Positions 1 to 6,146 of a stretch of DNA of 7,761 nt are shown here, piece by piece. The stretch's first letter is position 1, and the number at the start of each line of letters is the position of its first letter. The translations under genes were made by a program, and so were the position numbers. The notes under the pieces are model-generated. The model did no database searches, was not told the DNA's origin, and saw nothing but the letters and a program-made list of their open reading frames with translations. This DNA is from Clostridia bacterium (GTDB taxonomy: Bacteria; Bacillota; Clostridia; Oscillospirales; CAG-272), in assembly GCA_017629925.1 (NCBI GenBank), contig JAGBWH010000231.1:1-7761 (forward strand), in the 5' to 3' direction.

Positions 1-10
1 GTTACGTACC

Positions 11-32
11 AACTCGCCTTGAGGGCGGAGTT
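11..32. other. Short stem-loop near the left edge
   Basis: AACTC at 11-15 pairs with GAGTT at 28-32, and GCC at 16-18 pairs with GGC at 24-26. G27 is bulged and the loop is TTGAG. That gives 8 base pairs, but neither strand has a convincing U-tract after it, so it is not a clear terminator. It could belong to the 3' end of a gene lying left of the window: plus-strand frame 1 is open from base 1 to a TGA at 37-39, but those 12 codons are too few to identify. Confidence 0.35.
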
Positions 33-43
33 TGGATGAAGAA

Positions 44-101
44 AACCCGTTTGGAATGGTGAAGGCGTATATACATACGTCGAAACCTTCCAAACGGGGT
101 T
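44..101 (-). terminator. Long imperfect hairpin, possible terminator of the dehydrogenase gene
   Basis: AACCCGTTTGGAA at 44-56 pairs with TTCCAAACGGGGTT at 88-101, with one extra G bulged. GGT 58-60 pairs with ACC 85-87 after a bulged T57. A symmetric GAA/GAA internal loop (61-63 and 82-84) follows, then GGCGTAT 64-70 pairs with ATACGTC 75-81 (one G-U) around an ATAC tetraloop. The total is about 22-23 base pairs. Read on the minus strand, the stem is followed by TTTTCTTC, so it could terminate the dehydrogenase transcript, whose stop codon is about 125 nt upstream. On the plus strand no U-tract follows. The arm is longer than a normal intrinsic terminator, so another role (RNA stability element or small repeat element) is possible. 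Confidence 0.45.
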
Positions 102-226
102 AGAAAAAGAAATATAAATCCTCTAATCGGGTATTGCAGGTGATACGGTTTTGGCTTTGACCAAATCTATTGTGGGGGATTTCTTACCTTTCCCCTTTCT
201 TTTTCGTTCTTCGCTAAATTCACCGC

Positions 227-1615
227 TCAAACAAGCTTGCGCCCCATCAACACACCCATCACCGATGCCATCATCAGGCCTCTCGTCCATCCGGAAGAGT
301 CGCCGAGACAATGTAAACCAATGATGTTGGTGTTAAAATCAGCATCCATTTTCACACGATTGGAATAGAATTTCAGTTCAGGGGAATAAAGCAACGTTTC
401 GGGGGCAGCAAATCCGGGCACAACGATATCGGCGGCTTGGATAAAGTTGATGATATTGGTCATGGCGCGGTAGGGCATGGCGGCGGTGATGTCACCGGCT
501 ACGGCATCGGGGAGGGTAGGGCGCACGTTGGAAAATGCCAATTCTTTTGTCCAGGTGCGCTTGCCGTCCAGAATATCGCCAAACCGTTGCACCAAAATTT
601 GACCATTGGCGAGCATATTGGTGAGTTCGCCTACCTTTTGTGCATAGGCAATGGGTTGGTTGAAAGGAACGGAGAAGTTGTGGGAGACCAAAATCGCCAA
701 GTTCGTATTGTCTGATTTTTTGCCTTTGAATGAGTGACCGTTGACCACCGCCAAGTCGTTGTCATAGTTTTCTTGGCTCACATAACCACCGGGGTTTTGG
801 CAGAATGTACGCACCTTGTTTTTGAAAGGTTGGGGATAGCCAATGAGTTTGGACTCATAGAGAACCTCGTTTACCTCTTCCATGACTTCATTGCGACATT
901 CCACACGAACACCAATATCTACGGTGCCGGGCTCGTGGGCAATATCGTGGTCGGTACATAGTTTTTCGAGCCAATCTGCGCCACGGCGTCCTGTGGCAAC
1001 GATGGTGTGCGCCGCTTCGATTTCAAAGGTCTTTTTGCCGTCGGATATCACCGCGCCACGGCATACTTGACCATCGAGGATGAGGTCAAGGCATTCGTGA
1101 CCAAAGAGCATTTCAACACCTTGACGAAGCAAATCTTTTTGAATATCTCCATAGAGAATTTGCGCGCGTTCTGTGCCGAGGTGACGAATGGGGCAGTCCA
1201 CAAGTTGCAGACCGGCTTGGATTGCACGCTTACGAATGGCTTTCACTTTTTCGTTTTGACCGAGACCTTCGATGTGCTCATCTGCGCCGTATTCAAGATA
1301 AATTTTGTCGGTATAAGCGATGGTTTCTCTTGCCAAAGTATCGCCAATGAGGGTGGGGAGATTGCCACCAACTTCAGGAGAAAGGGAGAGTTTTCCATCT
1401 GAAAATGCCCCTGCACCCGAAAACCCTGTGGTGATATGGCAAACAGGGCGACACGAGATGCAACGACCTGTTTTATCTTTGGGGCAAGAACGACGCTCAA
1501 TAGGTTGCCCTTTTTCGACTAATACAATTTTCTTTTTGCTACCACGTCTTAACATTTCAATGGCAGTAAAAATGCCTGCAGGGCCTGCGCCGATAATCAA
1601 TACATCAGTTTTCAT
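227..1615 (-). CDS. FAD-dependent dehydrogenase, COG2509-type NAD(P)/FAD oxidoreductase
   Basis: 462-residue predicted flavoprotein; the substrate is not known for this family. The N-terminus carries the Rossmann dinucleotide motif GAGPAG at residues 9-14, and E34 after the second strand suits binding of the FAD ribose. A Cys-rich stretch follows (C44, C52, C55, C59), then GFSGAGAFSDGK at 64-75, characteristic of COG2509 proteins. A mid-protein ATGRRG motif and a C-terminal GDSSGWTRG (438-446) complete the FAD fold. No signal peptide or membrane segment is seen, so it is probably cytoplasmic. The start was chosen at ATG 1615 because GAGGAT (1621-1626) lies 5 nt upstream. An in-frame GTG at 1651 would add 12 residues but sits inside a hairpin without a good Shine-Dalgarno. 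It is divergent from the isomerase/kdgK operon. The family call is firm; a role in sugar metabolism would be guilt by association only. Confidence 0.9.
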   Translation of the reverse strand: MKTDVLIIGAGPAGIFTAIEMLRRGSKKKIVLVEKGQPIERRSCPKDKTGRCISCRPVCHITTGFSGAGAFSDGKLSLSPEVGGNLPTLIGDTLARETIAYTDKIYLEYGADEHIEGLGQNEKVKAIRKRAIQAGLQLVDCPIRHLGTERAQILYGDIQKDLLRQGVEMLFGHECLDLILDGQVCRGAVISDGKKTFEIEAAHTIVATGRRGADWLEKLCTDHDIAHEPGTVDIGVRVECRNEVMEEVNEVLYESKLIGYPQPFKNKVRTFCQNPGGYVSQENYDNDLAVVNGHSFKGKKSDNTNLAILVSHNFSVPFNQPIAYAQKVGELTNMLANGQILVQRFGDILDGKRTWTKELAFSNVRPTLPDAVAGDITAAMPYRAMTNIINFIQAADIVVPGFAAPETLLYSPELKFYSNRVKMDADFNTNIIGLHCLGDSSGWTRGLMMASVMGVLMGRKLV

Positions 1616-1642
1616 GGAATATCCTCGTTTCGTTTTGTCAAT

Positions 1643-1659
1643 ATCTGCCACGGGCAGAT
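1643..1659 (-). promoter_or_regulatory. Perfect 7-bp inverted repeat in the dehydrogenase leader
   Basis: ATCTGCC (1643-1649), ACG spacer, GGCAGAT (1653-1659). In the minus-strand mRNA this forms a 7-bp hairpin with a 3-nt loop, ending about 17 nt before the ribosome binding site at 1621-1626. It could be an mRNA-stabilising or translation-modulating stem, or a DNA operator. Function is inference; the symmetry is directly visible. Confidence 0.45.
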
Positions 1660-1714
1660 GATCTCTCGCATAATGAGCGTTTGTTTGCCTATTTTATGGT
1701 GTTTTTTGGCAAAA

Positions 1715-1727
1715 CGGTCATCGACCG
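1715..1727. promoter_or_regulatory. Inverted repeat at the predicted transcription start of the dehydrogenase
   Basis: CGGTC-ATC-GACCG is a perfect 5-3-5 dyad. It lies just downstream of the minus-strand -10 box (1734-1739), so it covers the expected start point near 1727. This is a typical place for a repressor operator, but the dyad is short and no regulator gene is in the window. Confidence 0.3.
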
Positions 1728-1733
1728 CTATAT

Positions 1734-1762
1734 AGTATACCATATCCTTTCAAAGAAAACAA
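1734..1762 (-). promoter_or_regulatory. Sigma-A-type promoter of the dehydrogenase gene
   Basis: On the minus strand a -35 box TTGTTT (1762-1757) is followed by exactly 17 nt and a -10 box TATACT (1739-1734). The expected start near 1727 gives a leader of about 110 nt before ATG 1615, containing the inverted repeats at 1715-1727 and 1643-1659. Its -35 box is only 19 bp from that of the divergent plus-strand promoter. Confidence 0.6.
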
Positions 1763-1781
1763 TCTTTTTCTGCTTTTCTAC

Positions 1782-1810
1782 TTTACTTTTTTGAAAAGTT
1801 TATGTATAAT
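1782..1810 (+). promoter_or_regulatory. Sigma-A-type promoter of the isomerase-kdgK operon
   Basis: A -35 box TTTACT (1782-1787), a 17-nt spacer and a perfect -10 box TATAAT (1805-1810). Transcription should start near 1817, giving a short leader of about 27 nt to ATG 1844. No operator-like dyad is evident between start point and gene. Confidence 0.7.
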
Positions 1811-1843
1811 GAATGTGTATGATTGTTTTTTGGTGAGGATATT

Positions 1844-2710
1844 ATGAAAATTGTAACGATCACGGACAATGACCATACCAGACGAGGTGGCATTGGTGCG
1901 GTGCTTCGTATGCTGGCAAATGCAGGCTTCGATGGCGCCGATATCACCATGACGAATATGGAAGAAAAGTGGCGTTTTGACACGCCCGCCTTTCTTGGGG
2001 AAGTGAGGGCGGCGCAAGCCGACTGTGGCATTGAAATTCGGCAAGCCCATGCACCGTTTCCCGGCAAAAAATACGGGGATGAGGACTACAATCGTCGCTA
2101 TGATGCTGCCGTGCGCCTTTCTATTGAGATTGCAGGCGAGCTGGGGGCTCATACCATCATAGTTCATCCTATCTATTGTCCCACCCTTTCTGCCAAAGAG
2201 CAAATGGAATGGAATATTGACTATTACCAGAGTTTAGCATCTACGGCAAAGCAAGCAGGGGTGCGTATTGCGTTAGAGAATATGTATTGCTGCCCCATGC
2301 CCGACCGCTTTGCACCCAATGTTTGCTCTCTTCCTGCGGAATTTTCCGCTTACTACGACAGGCTGGATCAAAGCGTTTTCACCTGTTGCCTTGATATAGG
2401 TCATTTTGCTATGCTGGGCTGTCCGCCTGAAAAAGCCATTTTGGAGATGGGGCATGACCGTGTGGGCACCCTCCACATTCACGACAATGACCGTATCCAT
2501 GACTTCCACAACCCGCCCTTTACAGGGGATATTCGTTGGGAAAATGTGGTGTCTGCTCTGGCGCAGATTGACTATGCGGGGGACGTGTCTTTTGAGGTAC
2601 ATATGCTCAAATATCCCACAGAACTACTTCCTGCCGCCTATACTTCTCTCTGCCAAGTAGGGCGGTATTTAGCAGGACGTATTGAGGCTTATAAAAACAA
2701 AAATGAATAA
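1844..2710 (+). CDS. Sugar phosphate isomerase/epimerase, AP-endonuclease-2-like TIM barrel
   Basis: 288-residue protein of the xylose-isomerase-like TIM-barrel superfamily (PF01261/COG1082), whose members isomerise or epimerise sugars using a divalent metal. Visible barrel and metal-site motifs are QAHAPFPG (H69), IIVHPIY (H108), IALENMY (E145), CCLDIGH (D184, H187), LHIHDND (H213, D214, D216) and SFEVH (E251). The set of E145, D184, H213 and E251 matches the usual metal ligands, so it is probably active. There is no signal peptide. The start at ATG 1844 follows GGTGAGG (1832-1838) at 5-nt spacing; an in-frame TTG at 1823 has no such support. It is the first gene of an operon, 21 nt before kdgK, which suggests that its product or substrate feeds 2-keto-3-deoxy-sugar-acid metabolism. 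The exact substrate cannot be read from sequence. Confidence 0.88.
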   Translation: MKIVTITDNDHTRRGGIGAVLRMLANAGFDGADITMTNMEEKWRFDTPAFLGEVRAAQADCGIEIRQAHAPFPGKKYGDEDYNRRYDAAVRLSIEIAGELGAHTIIVHPIYCPTLSAKEQMEWNIDYYQSLASTAKQAGVRIALENMYCCPMPDRFAPNVCSLPAEFSAYYDRLDQSVFTCCLDIGHFAMLGCPPEKAILEMGHDRVGTLHIHDNDRIHDFHNPPFTGDIRWENVVSALAQIDYAGDVSFEVHMLKYPTELLPAAYTSLCQVGRYLAGRIEAYKNKNE

Positions 2711-2731
2711 ATGAAATAAAGGAGATGTCCC

Positions 2732-3754
2732 ATGAAAAAAGTCATTACTTTTGGAGAAATTATGCTCCGTCTTGCTCCTGACGGTTATCTGCGCTTTGTG
2801 CAAGTAGACCATCTGGAAGCACTTCCCGGCGGTGGCGAAGCCAACGTAAGCGTTTCGCTTGCCAACTATGGTCTGGAAAGCCAATTTGTGACCAAACTGC
2901 CTTCCCATGAGATTGGTCAAATGGTTGTCAATCAACTGCGCCGCTATGGTGTAGATACCAGCAAAATTGTTCGCGGTGGTAGCCGTGTGGGCATTTACTA
3001 CTGCGAAAAGGGTGCTTCTCAACGCCCCTCTAAAGTCATTTACGACCGCGCTCATTCTGCCATTGCAGAGGCACAACCCAGCGACTTTGATTGGGATAGC
3101 ATTTTTGAAGGGGCTGACTGGTTCCATTTCACAGGCATCACTCCCGCCCTCAATCCCACCTTGGCGCAAATTTGCATTGAAGCTTGCAAAGCCGCAAAAG
3201 CAAGAGGCATTACTGTGTCTTGCGACCTGAACTACCGCAAAAAACTCTGGACCAGAGAAGAAGCACGCAAGACTATGACCGAAGTGGTGAAATACGTAGA
3301 CGTCTGCATTTCTAACGAAGAAGACGCGCACGATGTATTTGGCATTTCTGCAGAAAACACCGATATTGACAGCGGAAAACTCAACCACGATGGATACAAG
3401 AGCGTGGCAAAACAACTGGCTGACCGTTTTGGCTTCAAATATGTTGCCATCACACTTCGCTCTTCCATTTCCGCCAACGACAACGACTGGGCGGCATTGC
3501 TGTATGACGGCGAAAACTACTGCTTCTCCAAGAGTTACCATATGCACATCGTTGACCGTGTAGGCGGTGGTGACTCCTTTGGTGCAGGCCTCATTTATGC
3601 ACTGCTCTCTGACTATTCCACTCAAGATGCCATCGAATTTGCTGTGGCAGCGTCTTGCCTCAAACATTCCATCCAAGGCGACTTTAACTTCGTTTCCGTG
3701 GATGAAGTGAAAGCATTGGCAGGCGGTTCCGGCTCTGGTCGCGTGCAAAGATAA
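2732..3754 (+). CDS. kdgK: 2-Keto-3-deoxygluconate kinase, PfkB family
   Basis: 340-residue cytoplasmic ribokinase/PfkB-family sugar kinase. KdgK uses ATP to make 2-keto-3-deoxy-6-phosphogluconate (EC 2.7.1.45), which KDPG aldolase splits to pyruvate and glyceraldehyde 3-phosphate. The N-terminus MKKVITFGEIMLRL and PGGGEANVS (32-40) form the first PfkB signature. The second, DRVGGGDSFGAG, holds the catalytic base D281. The tail GSGSGRVQR matches the usual clostridial KdgK C-terminus, so the gene looks complete. AAAGGAG (2718-2724) lies just upstream of ATG 2732. It is co-transcribed with the isomerase 21 nt upstream and ends before the bidirectional terminator at 3825-3866. No aldolase (kdgA/eda) is adjacent. 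Related kinases for 2-keto-3-deoxygalactonate or fructose belong to the same family, so the substrate is likely rather than certain. Confidence 0.88.
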   Translation: MKKVITFGEIMLRLAPDGYLRFVQVDHLEALPGGGEANVSVSLANYGLESQFVTKLPSHEIGQMVVNQLRRYGVDTSKIVRGGSRVGIYYCEKGASQRPSKVIYDRAHSAIAEAQPSDFDWDSIFEGADWFHFTGITPALNPTLAQICIEACKAAKARGITVSCDLNYRKKLWTREEARKTMTEVVKYVDVCISNEEDAHDVFGISAENTDIDSGKLNHDGYKSVAKQLADRFGFKYVAITLRSSISANDNDWAALLYDGENYCFSKSYHMHIVDRVGGGDSFGAGLIYALLSDYSTQDAIEFAVAASCLKHSIQGDFNFVSVDEVKALAGGSGSGRVQR

Positions 3755-3824
3755 TAAAGAGACTCAAAATAGCCATACCGTTTGTGCGTTTTTGATGCAC
3801 GAAAAGTATAAAACATGACAAAAC

Positions 3825-3866
3825 AAAAAAAGATGTTGCCCGACACACCGAGCAACATCTTTTTTT
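3825..3866. terminator. Bidirectional intrinsic terminator between convergent genes
   Basis: GATGTTGC (3832-3839) pairs with GCAACATC (3852-3859). An A7 run (3825-3831) precedes the stem and a T7 run (3860-3866) follows, so either strand ends in a stem plus U7. The plus-strand use ends the isomerase-kdgK operon, about 70 nt after its stop. The minus-strand use ends the isomerase gene at 3961-4710. On the minus strand the inner stem extends with a G-U pair where the plus strand has a C-A mismatch, so termination may be slightly better in that direction. Confidence 0.88.
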
Positions 3867-3960
3867 ATCATATAGAGCGAAACATCCATCGTTTTTCTTG
3901 GCGAAAAAGAAAGACAATGATGAGTTATACTCTATCAAAACCTCAAAAATGGTGGGGGTT

Positions 3961-4710
3961 TTAGTCCAAAGTGCGCAAATAGGTCATGCAGCGTGCCACT
4001 TCTTCGGGACCTGTGGGTTGGAGACCTTCAGACTCAACCACCATATCAATCCCTAAACGAAGCGCCGCTTCGCGTACGGCTTTGCAGGGAGCGTCTCCCT
4101 CGCCAATGGATTTGCCTTTGGCTCTTTCACCGCCCACGGCGTGGTGACCGTCTTTGAGGTGAATGACGCGAATGCGACCTTCTGCTTTGAGTTGTTCCAT
4201 CAGAGCGATGGGATCGCGGTCAGCGTTCCATGCCCAGAAGGTGTCAATTTCAAACTCGATATTGGTGCGGTTGTGTAGTTCATCAAAAATGAATTTGCCA
4301 AAAGGTGTGGGGAGAAATTCGCCCGAATGGTTGTGGTAGCCCAAATGAATACCGTTTTCCTCCAAAATGGGTTGCGCATACAAAACAAGCTTAATTAACT
4401 CCTCAAGGGCCTCTTCTTTGTCTTGATTCAAATAGGCGGGAATGATGAGATTGTCGCACCCGATGGCTTTATGATAGGCAATGGTTTCCATGATGTTGTC
4501 GGGCTTGATCTCATCGCAGGTGGTGTGTGTGCCTGAGGCTTTTAGGTTGTATTTTTTAAGCCAAGAAGCCACCAACTCAGCAGGATGACCAAAGAAACCT
4601 GCGAATTCCACAAAACGATATCCTGCCTCGGCGGCAATCTTTAGCCCCTCTTCCAAACTGGTGGGGGTGATATCTCTTAAACTAAACATTTGCAGTCCGT
4701 ATGATGTCAT
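3961..4710 (-). CDS. Sugar phosphate isomerase/epimerase, second TIM-barrel paralogue
   Basis: 249-residue COG1082/PF01261 TIM-barrel protein, only distantly like the one at 1844-2710. Visible motifs are LQMFSLRD near the N-terminus, ASGTHTT (H62), GYHNHSGEF (H126, H128, E131), IEFEIDTFWA (E154, D156), RVIHLKDGH (H184, K186, D187) and VVESEG (E226). The HNH..EF and HLKDGH pattern resembles IolE/YcjR-type epimerases, and the metal ligands appear intact. Start ATG 4710 follows AAAGGAG (4719-4725) with 8-nt spacing; the frame stays open further upstream to 5085 but that part overlaps the oxidoreductase gene and is not expected to be translated. The neighbouring upstream gene on the same strand is a Gfo/Idh/MocA oxidoreductase, a recurrent partner of such isomerases in sugar or glycoside oxidation-epimerisation pathways. 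The substrate is unknown. Confidence 0.87.
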   Translation of the reverse strand: MTSYGLQMFSLRDITPTSLEEGLKIAAEAGYRFVEFAGFFGHPAELVASWLKKYNLKASGTHTTCDEIKPDNIMETIAYHKAIGCDNLIIPAYLNQDKEEALEELIKLVLYAQPILEENGIHLGYHNHSGEFLPTPFGKFIFDELHNRTNIEFEIDTFWAWNADRDPIALMEQLKAEGRIRVIHLKDGHHAVGGERAKGKSIGEGDAPCKAVREAALRLGIDMVVESEGLQPTGPEEVARCMTYLRTLD

Positions 4711-4750
4711 AACGAAAACTCCTTTATCAAATAAATATAGCAAAATGGGT

Positions 4751-4779
4751 AAAAAACAGGGAAACCCCCTGTTTTTTTT
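4751..4779. terminator. Intrinsic terminator between oxidoreductase and isomerase genes
   Basis: CAGGG (4757-4761) pairs with CCCTG (4767-4771) around AAACC, extended by A6 (4751-4756) pairing with T6 (4772-4777). Both strands therefore end in a stem plus U-tract. In the minus direction it lies beyond the oxidoreductase stop and about 40 nt before the isomerase start, where it would reduce read-through into the isomerase. The 5-bp G-C core is short but the U-tracts are long. Confidence 0.65.
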
Positions 4780-4799
4780 GAGAAAATAGCAGACAAAGC

Positions 4800-4827
4800 A
4801 AGAAAAGCGACTTGCGCCGCTTTTCTT
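4800..4827 (-). terminator. Stem-loop after the oxidoreductase gene, probable first terminator
   Basis: AAGAAAAGCG (4800-4809, counted with the flanking A) pairs with CGCTTTTCTT (4818-4827) around an 8-nt loop. On the minus strand the stem is followed by a U-rich but interrupted tail (TTTTCTTGCTTTG). It begins about 45 nt after the oxidoreductase stop codon and is backed up by the hairpin at 4751-4779. It may instead protect the 3' end of the mRNA. Confidence 0.55.
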
Positions 4828-4870
4828 TTTTGCAAAGCCGGCTAAACGTGCCTTGCAGGTATGTATACGA

Positions 4871-6067
4871 TTAGATTTCGGGAATTTCGATTTCCACTTC
4901 TTTGCCAGCCATAGCACTACGAGCAATACCATCAAGGATGGCTTGGTTGTAGATGATTTGAGAGGAAGGCACGGGAGCGGGCAGACCGAGTTTGGAAGCA
5001 TCGAGGAAGGTACGGATCTTCTTATCGAAGAGGCTACCGCTGCTGCGAACCAGAGGAATTTCGGTGCAAACGTCTTGACCGCCAACGTTTTGATACAGTT
5101 TCATGGGTTTATCAAAAGTACCGTTCCAGCATTCAGTTGCAGGCACACGGAGAGAGCCTTTTGTACCCATGATGATGGTCTCACCGGGAGAATCAAGGTG
5201 CATAGCCCATGCAATACGGAAGTCAAGCACGATGCCGCCTTCCAAACGAACAAATGCAGCAGCGAAGTCATCAACGCTGAATTTTGCGGCATAGTCGGTG
5301 TGACCGGAGTTCACATAACCGGCATATTCAGGGTTTTGACCAAAGAAAGCGGATTTGTAACCGGAAACGGTGAGGGGCTTCGGATAGCCAATTGCATTCA
5401 GCACGCAGTCAAGAGAGTAGCAACCGATATCGCCGAGCGCACCCAGACCTGCGGTTTGGTCTTCAATAAAGGTAGTGCCGTAGGGGAAGGGGATACCTTG
5501 ACGACGGCCGCCACCAGTTTGAATGTAGTAGATTTGACCGAGCACGCCGGAACGGCAGATTTTGCCGATCATTTGCATATTCTCGTCAAAGCGAGGTTGG
5601 AAACCGATAGAAAGCACTTTGCCGCTGGCTTTTTCAGCACGGCAGATCTCTACTGCTTCTTCGATGGTAACGCACATGGGTTTTTCGAGCAGTACGTGAA
5701 CGCCTGCATTGAGAGCGTCGATGGTACATACAGCGTGGGTACGGTTGTAGGTGCAAACGCTTACACAGTCAAGGGCAAGGCTCTTGTCTTCGAGCATTTC
5801 TTTGTGGTCAGCATAATGGGTTTTGATTTTGGAGCAGTCCAGACCATCTTTTTCATATTTTTTGAAGAAAGCCTCTGCTTTGCCGGGAATGAGGTCAGCA
5901 CCGGCGACGATTTCAACGTCGGGTTGTTTGAGGTAAGCACGCCTATGAGCATCAGCGATCCAACCGGTACCGATAATACCTACACGAACTTTTTTGCTGG
6001 CGTCAACAGCCACGCCCTCTGCTTTTACAGACTTAAACTCGTCCAAAATTGCAGCATCATTTGCCAT
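4871..6067 (-). CDS. Gfo/Idh/MocA family NAD(P)-dependent oxidoreductase
   Basis: 398-residue dehydrogenase of the Gfo/Idh/MocA superfamily, which oxidises or reduces a sugar or polyol hydroxyl with NAD(P). About 26 residues precede the Rossmann strand VRVGIIGTGWIADAH, whose GxGxxA-type motif is at 33-38. The nicotinamide-side motif EKP lies at 128-130 with the conserved lysine K129. The C-terminal alpha/beta domain holds GDIGCYSLD (212-220), supplying D213 and, where many members have His, Y217. Length is normal for the family and no signal peptide is present. The start ATG 6067 follows GGAGG (6078-6082) at 10 nt and a strong promoter at 6109-6137. Downstream on the same strand is the isomerase at 3961-4710, separated by two hairpins. 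The pair suggests oxidation of a carbohydrate followed by isomerisation. Substrate and cofactor preference cannot be told from sequence alone. Confidence 0.9.
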   Translation of the reverse strand: MANDAAILDEFKSVKAEGVAVDASKKVRVGIIGTGWIADAHRRAYLKQPDVEIVAGADLIPGKAEAFFKKYEKDGLDCSKIKTHYADHKEMLEDKSLALDCVSVCTYNRTHAVCTIDALNAGVHVLLEKPMCVTIEEAVEICRAEKASGKVLSIGFQPRFDENMQMIGKICRSGVLGQIYYIQTGGGRRQGIPFPYGTTFIEDQTAGLGALGDIGCYSLDCVLNAIGYPKPLTVSGYKSAFFGQNPEYAGYVNSGHTDYAAKFSVDDFAAAFVRLEGGIVLDFRIAWAMHLDSPGETIIMGTKGSLRVPATECWNGTFDKPMKLYQNVGGQDVCTEIPLVRSSGSLFDKKIRTFLDASKLGLPAPVPSSQIIYNQAILDGIARSAMAGKEVEIEIPEI

Positions 6068-6108
6068 TTTTACATATCCTCCGGATAATTATTTTTTAAT
6101 TTTACACT

Positions 6109-6137
6109 ATTATATCATAAAATATAGCAGTTGTCTA
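6109..6137 (-). promoter_or_regulatory. Strong sigma-A-type promoter of the oxidoreductase gene
   Basis: On the minus strand the -35 box TAGACA (6137-6132, five of six consensus bases) is followed by 17 nt and a perfect -10 TATAAT (6114-6109), preceded by the extended -10 element TGA (6117-6115). The start near 6102 gives a leader of about 35 nt to ATG 6067. Confidence 0.8.
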
Positions 6138-6146
6138 TCTGCAATG

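Noticed and set aside
123..311. A 62-codon minus-strand frame extending past the end of the dehydrogenase, considered as a frameshifted C-terminus or a small gene.
   Set aside because: The dehydrogenase already ends normally after GDSSGWTRG and the final helix. The small frame overlaps it in another frame and has no ribosome binding site.
1709..1722. Possible catabolite-repression (cre) site at GCAAAACGGTCATC.
   Set aside because: Only the central part fits the TGNAANCGNWNNCA consensus; the outer TG and CA are absent.
2669..3748. A 359-codon minus-strand reading frame opposite kdgK.
   Set aside because: It mirrors kdgK, whose PfkB motifs and start signals are clear. The mirror product looks like no known family and ends across the operon junction.
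3781..3803. TTTGTGC/GCACGAA hairpin after kdgK.
   Set aside because: It has a 9-nt loop, one wobble pair and no U-tract, and it lies just before the clear bidirectional terminator.
3937..3962. AAAACCTC/GGGGTTTT stem overlapping the isomerase stop codon, as a possible terminator.
   Set aside because: It needs a G-U pair, has a 10-nt loop and is not followed by a U-tract on the minus strand; the stem at 3825-3866 is the much better terminator.
4711..5085. Upstream in-frame extension of the 3961-4710 isomerase to 5085.
   Set aside because: The extension overlaps the oxidoreductase gene and two hairpins, has composition unlike a protein domain, and the internal ATG 4710 has an excellent ribosome binding site and begins exactly where the TIM-barrel homology begins.
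6070..6075. A minimal start-stop element (ATG TAA) on the minus strand between the ribosome binding site and ATG of the oxidoreductase.
   Set aside because: Its ATG is only 2 nt from GGAGG, too close for efficient initiation, so it is probably accidental.
4853..6088. A 411-codon plus-strand reading frame running opposite the whole oxidoreductase gene.
   Set aside because: It is the antisense shadow of a well-supported Gfo/Idh/MocA gene with motifs in the correct places. Its own translation has no recognisable domain, and no promoter or ribosome binding site fits its start.
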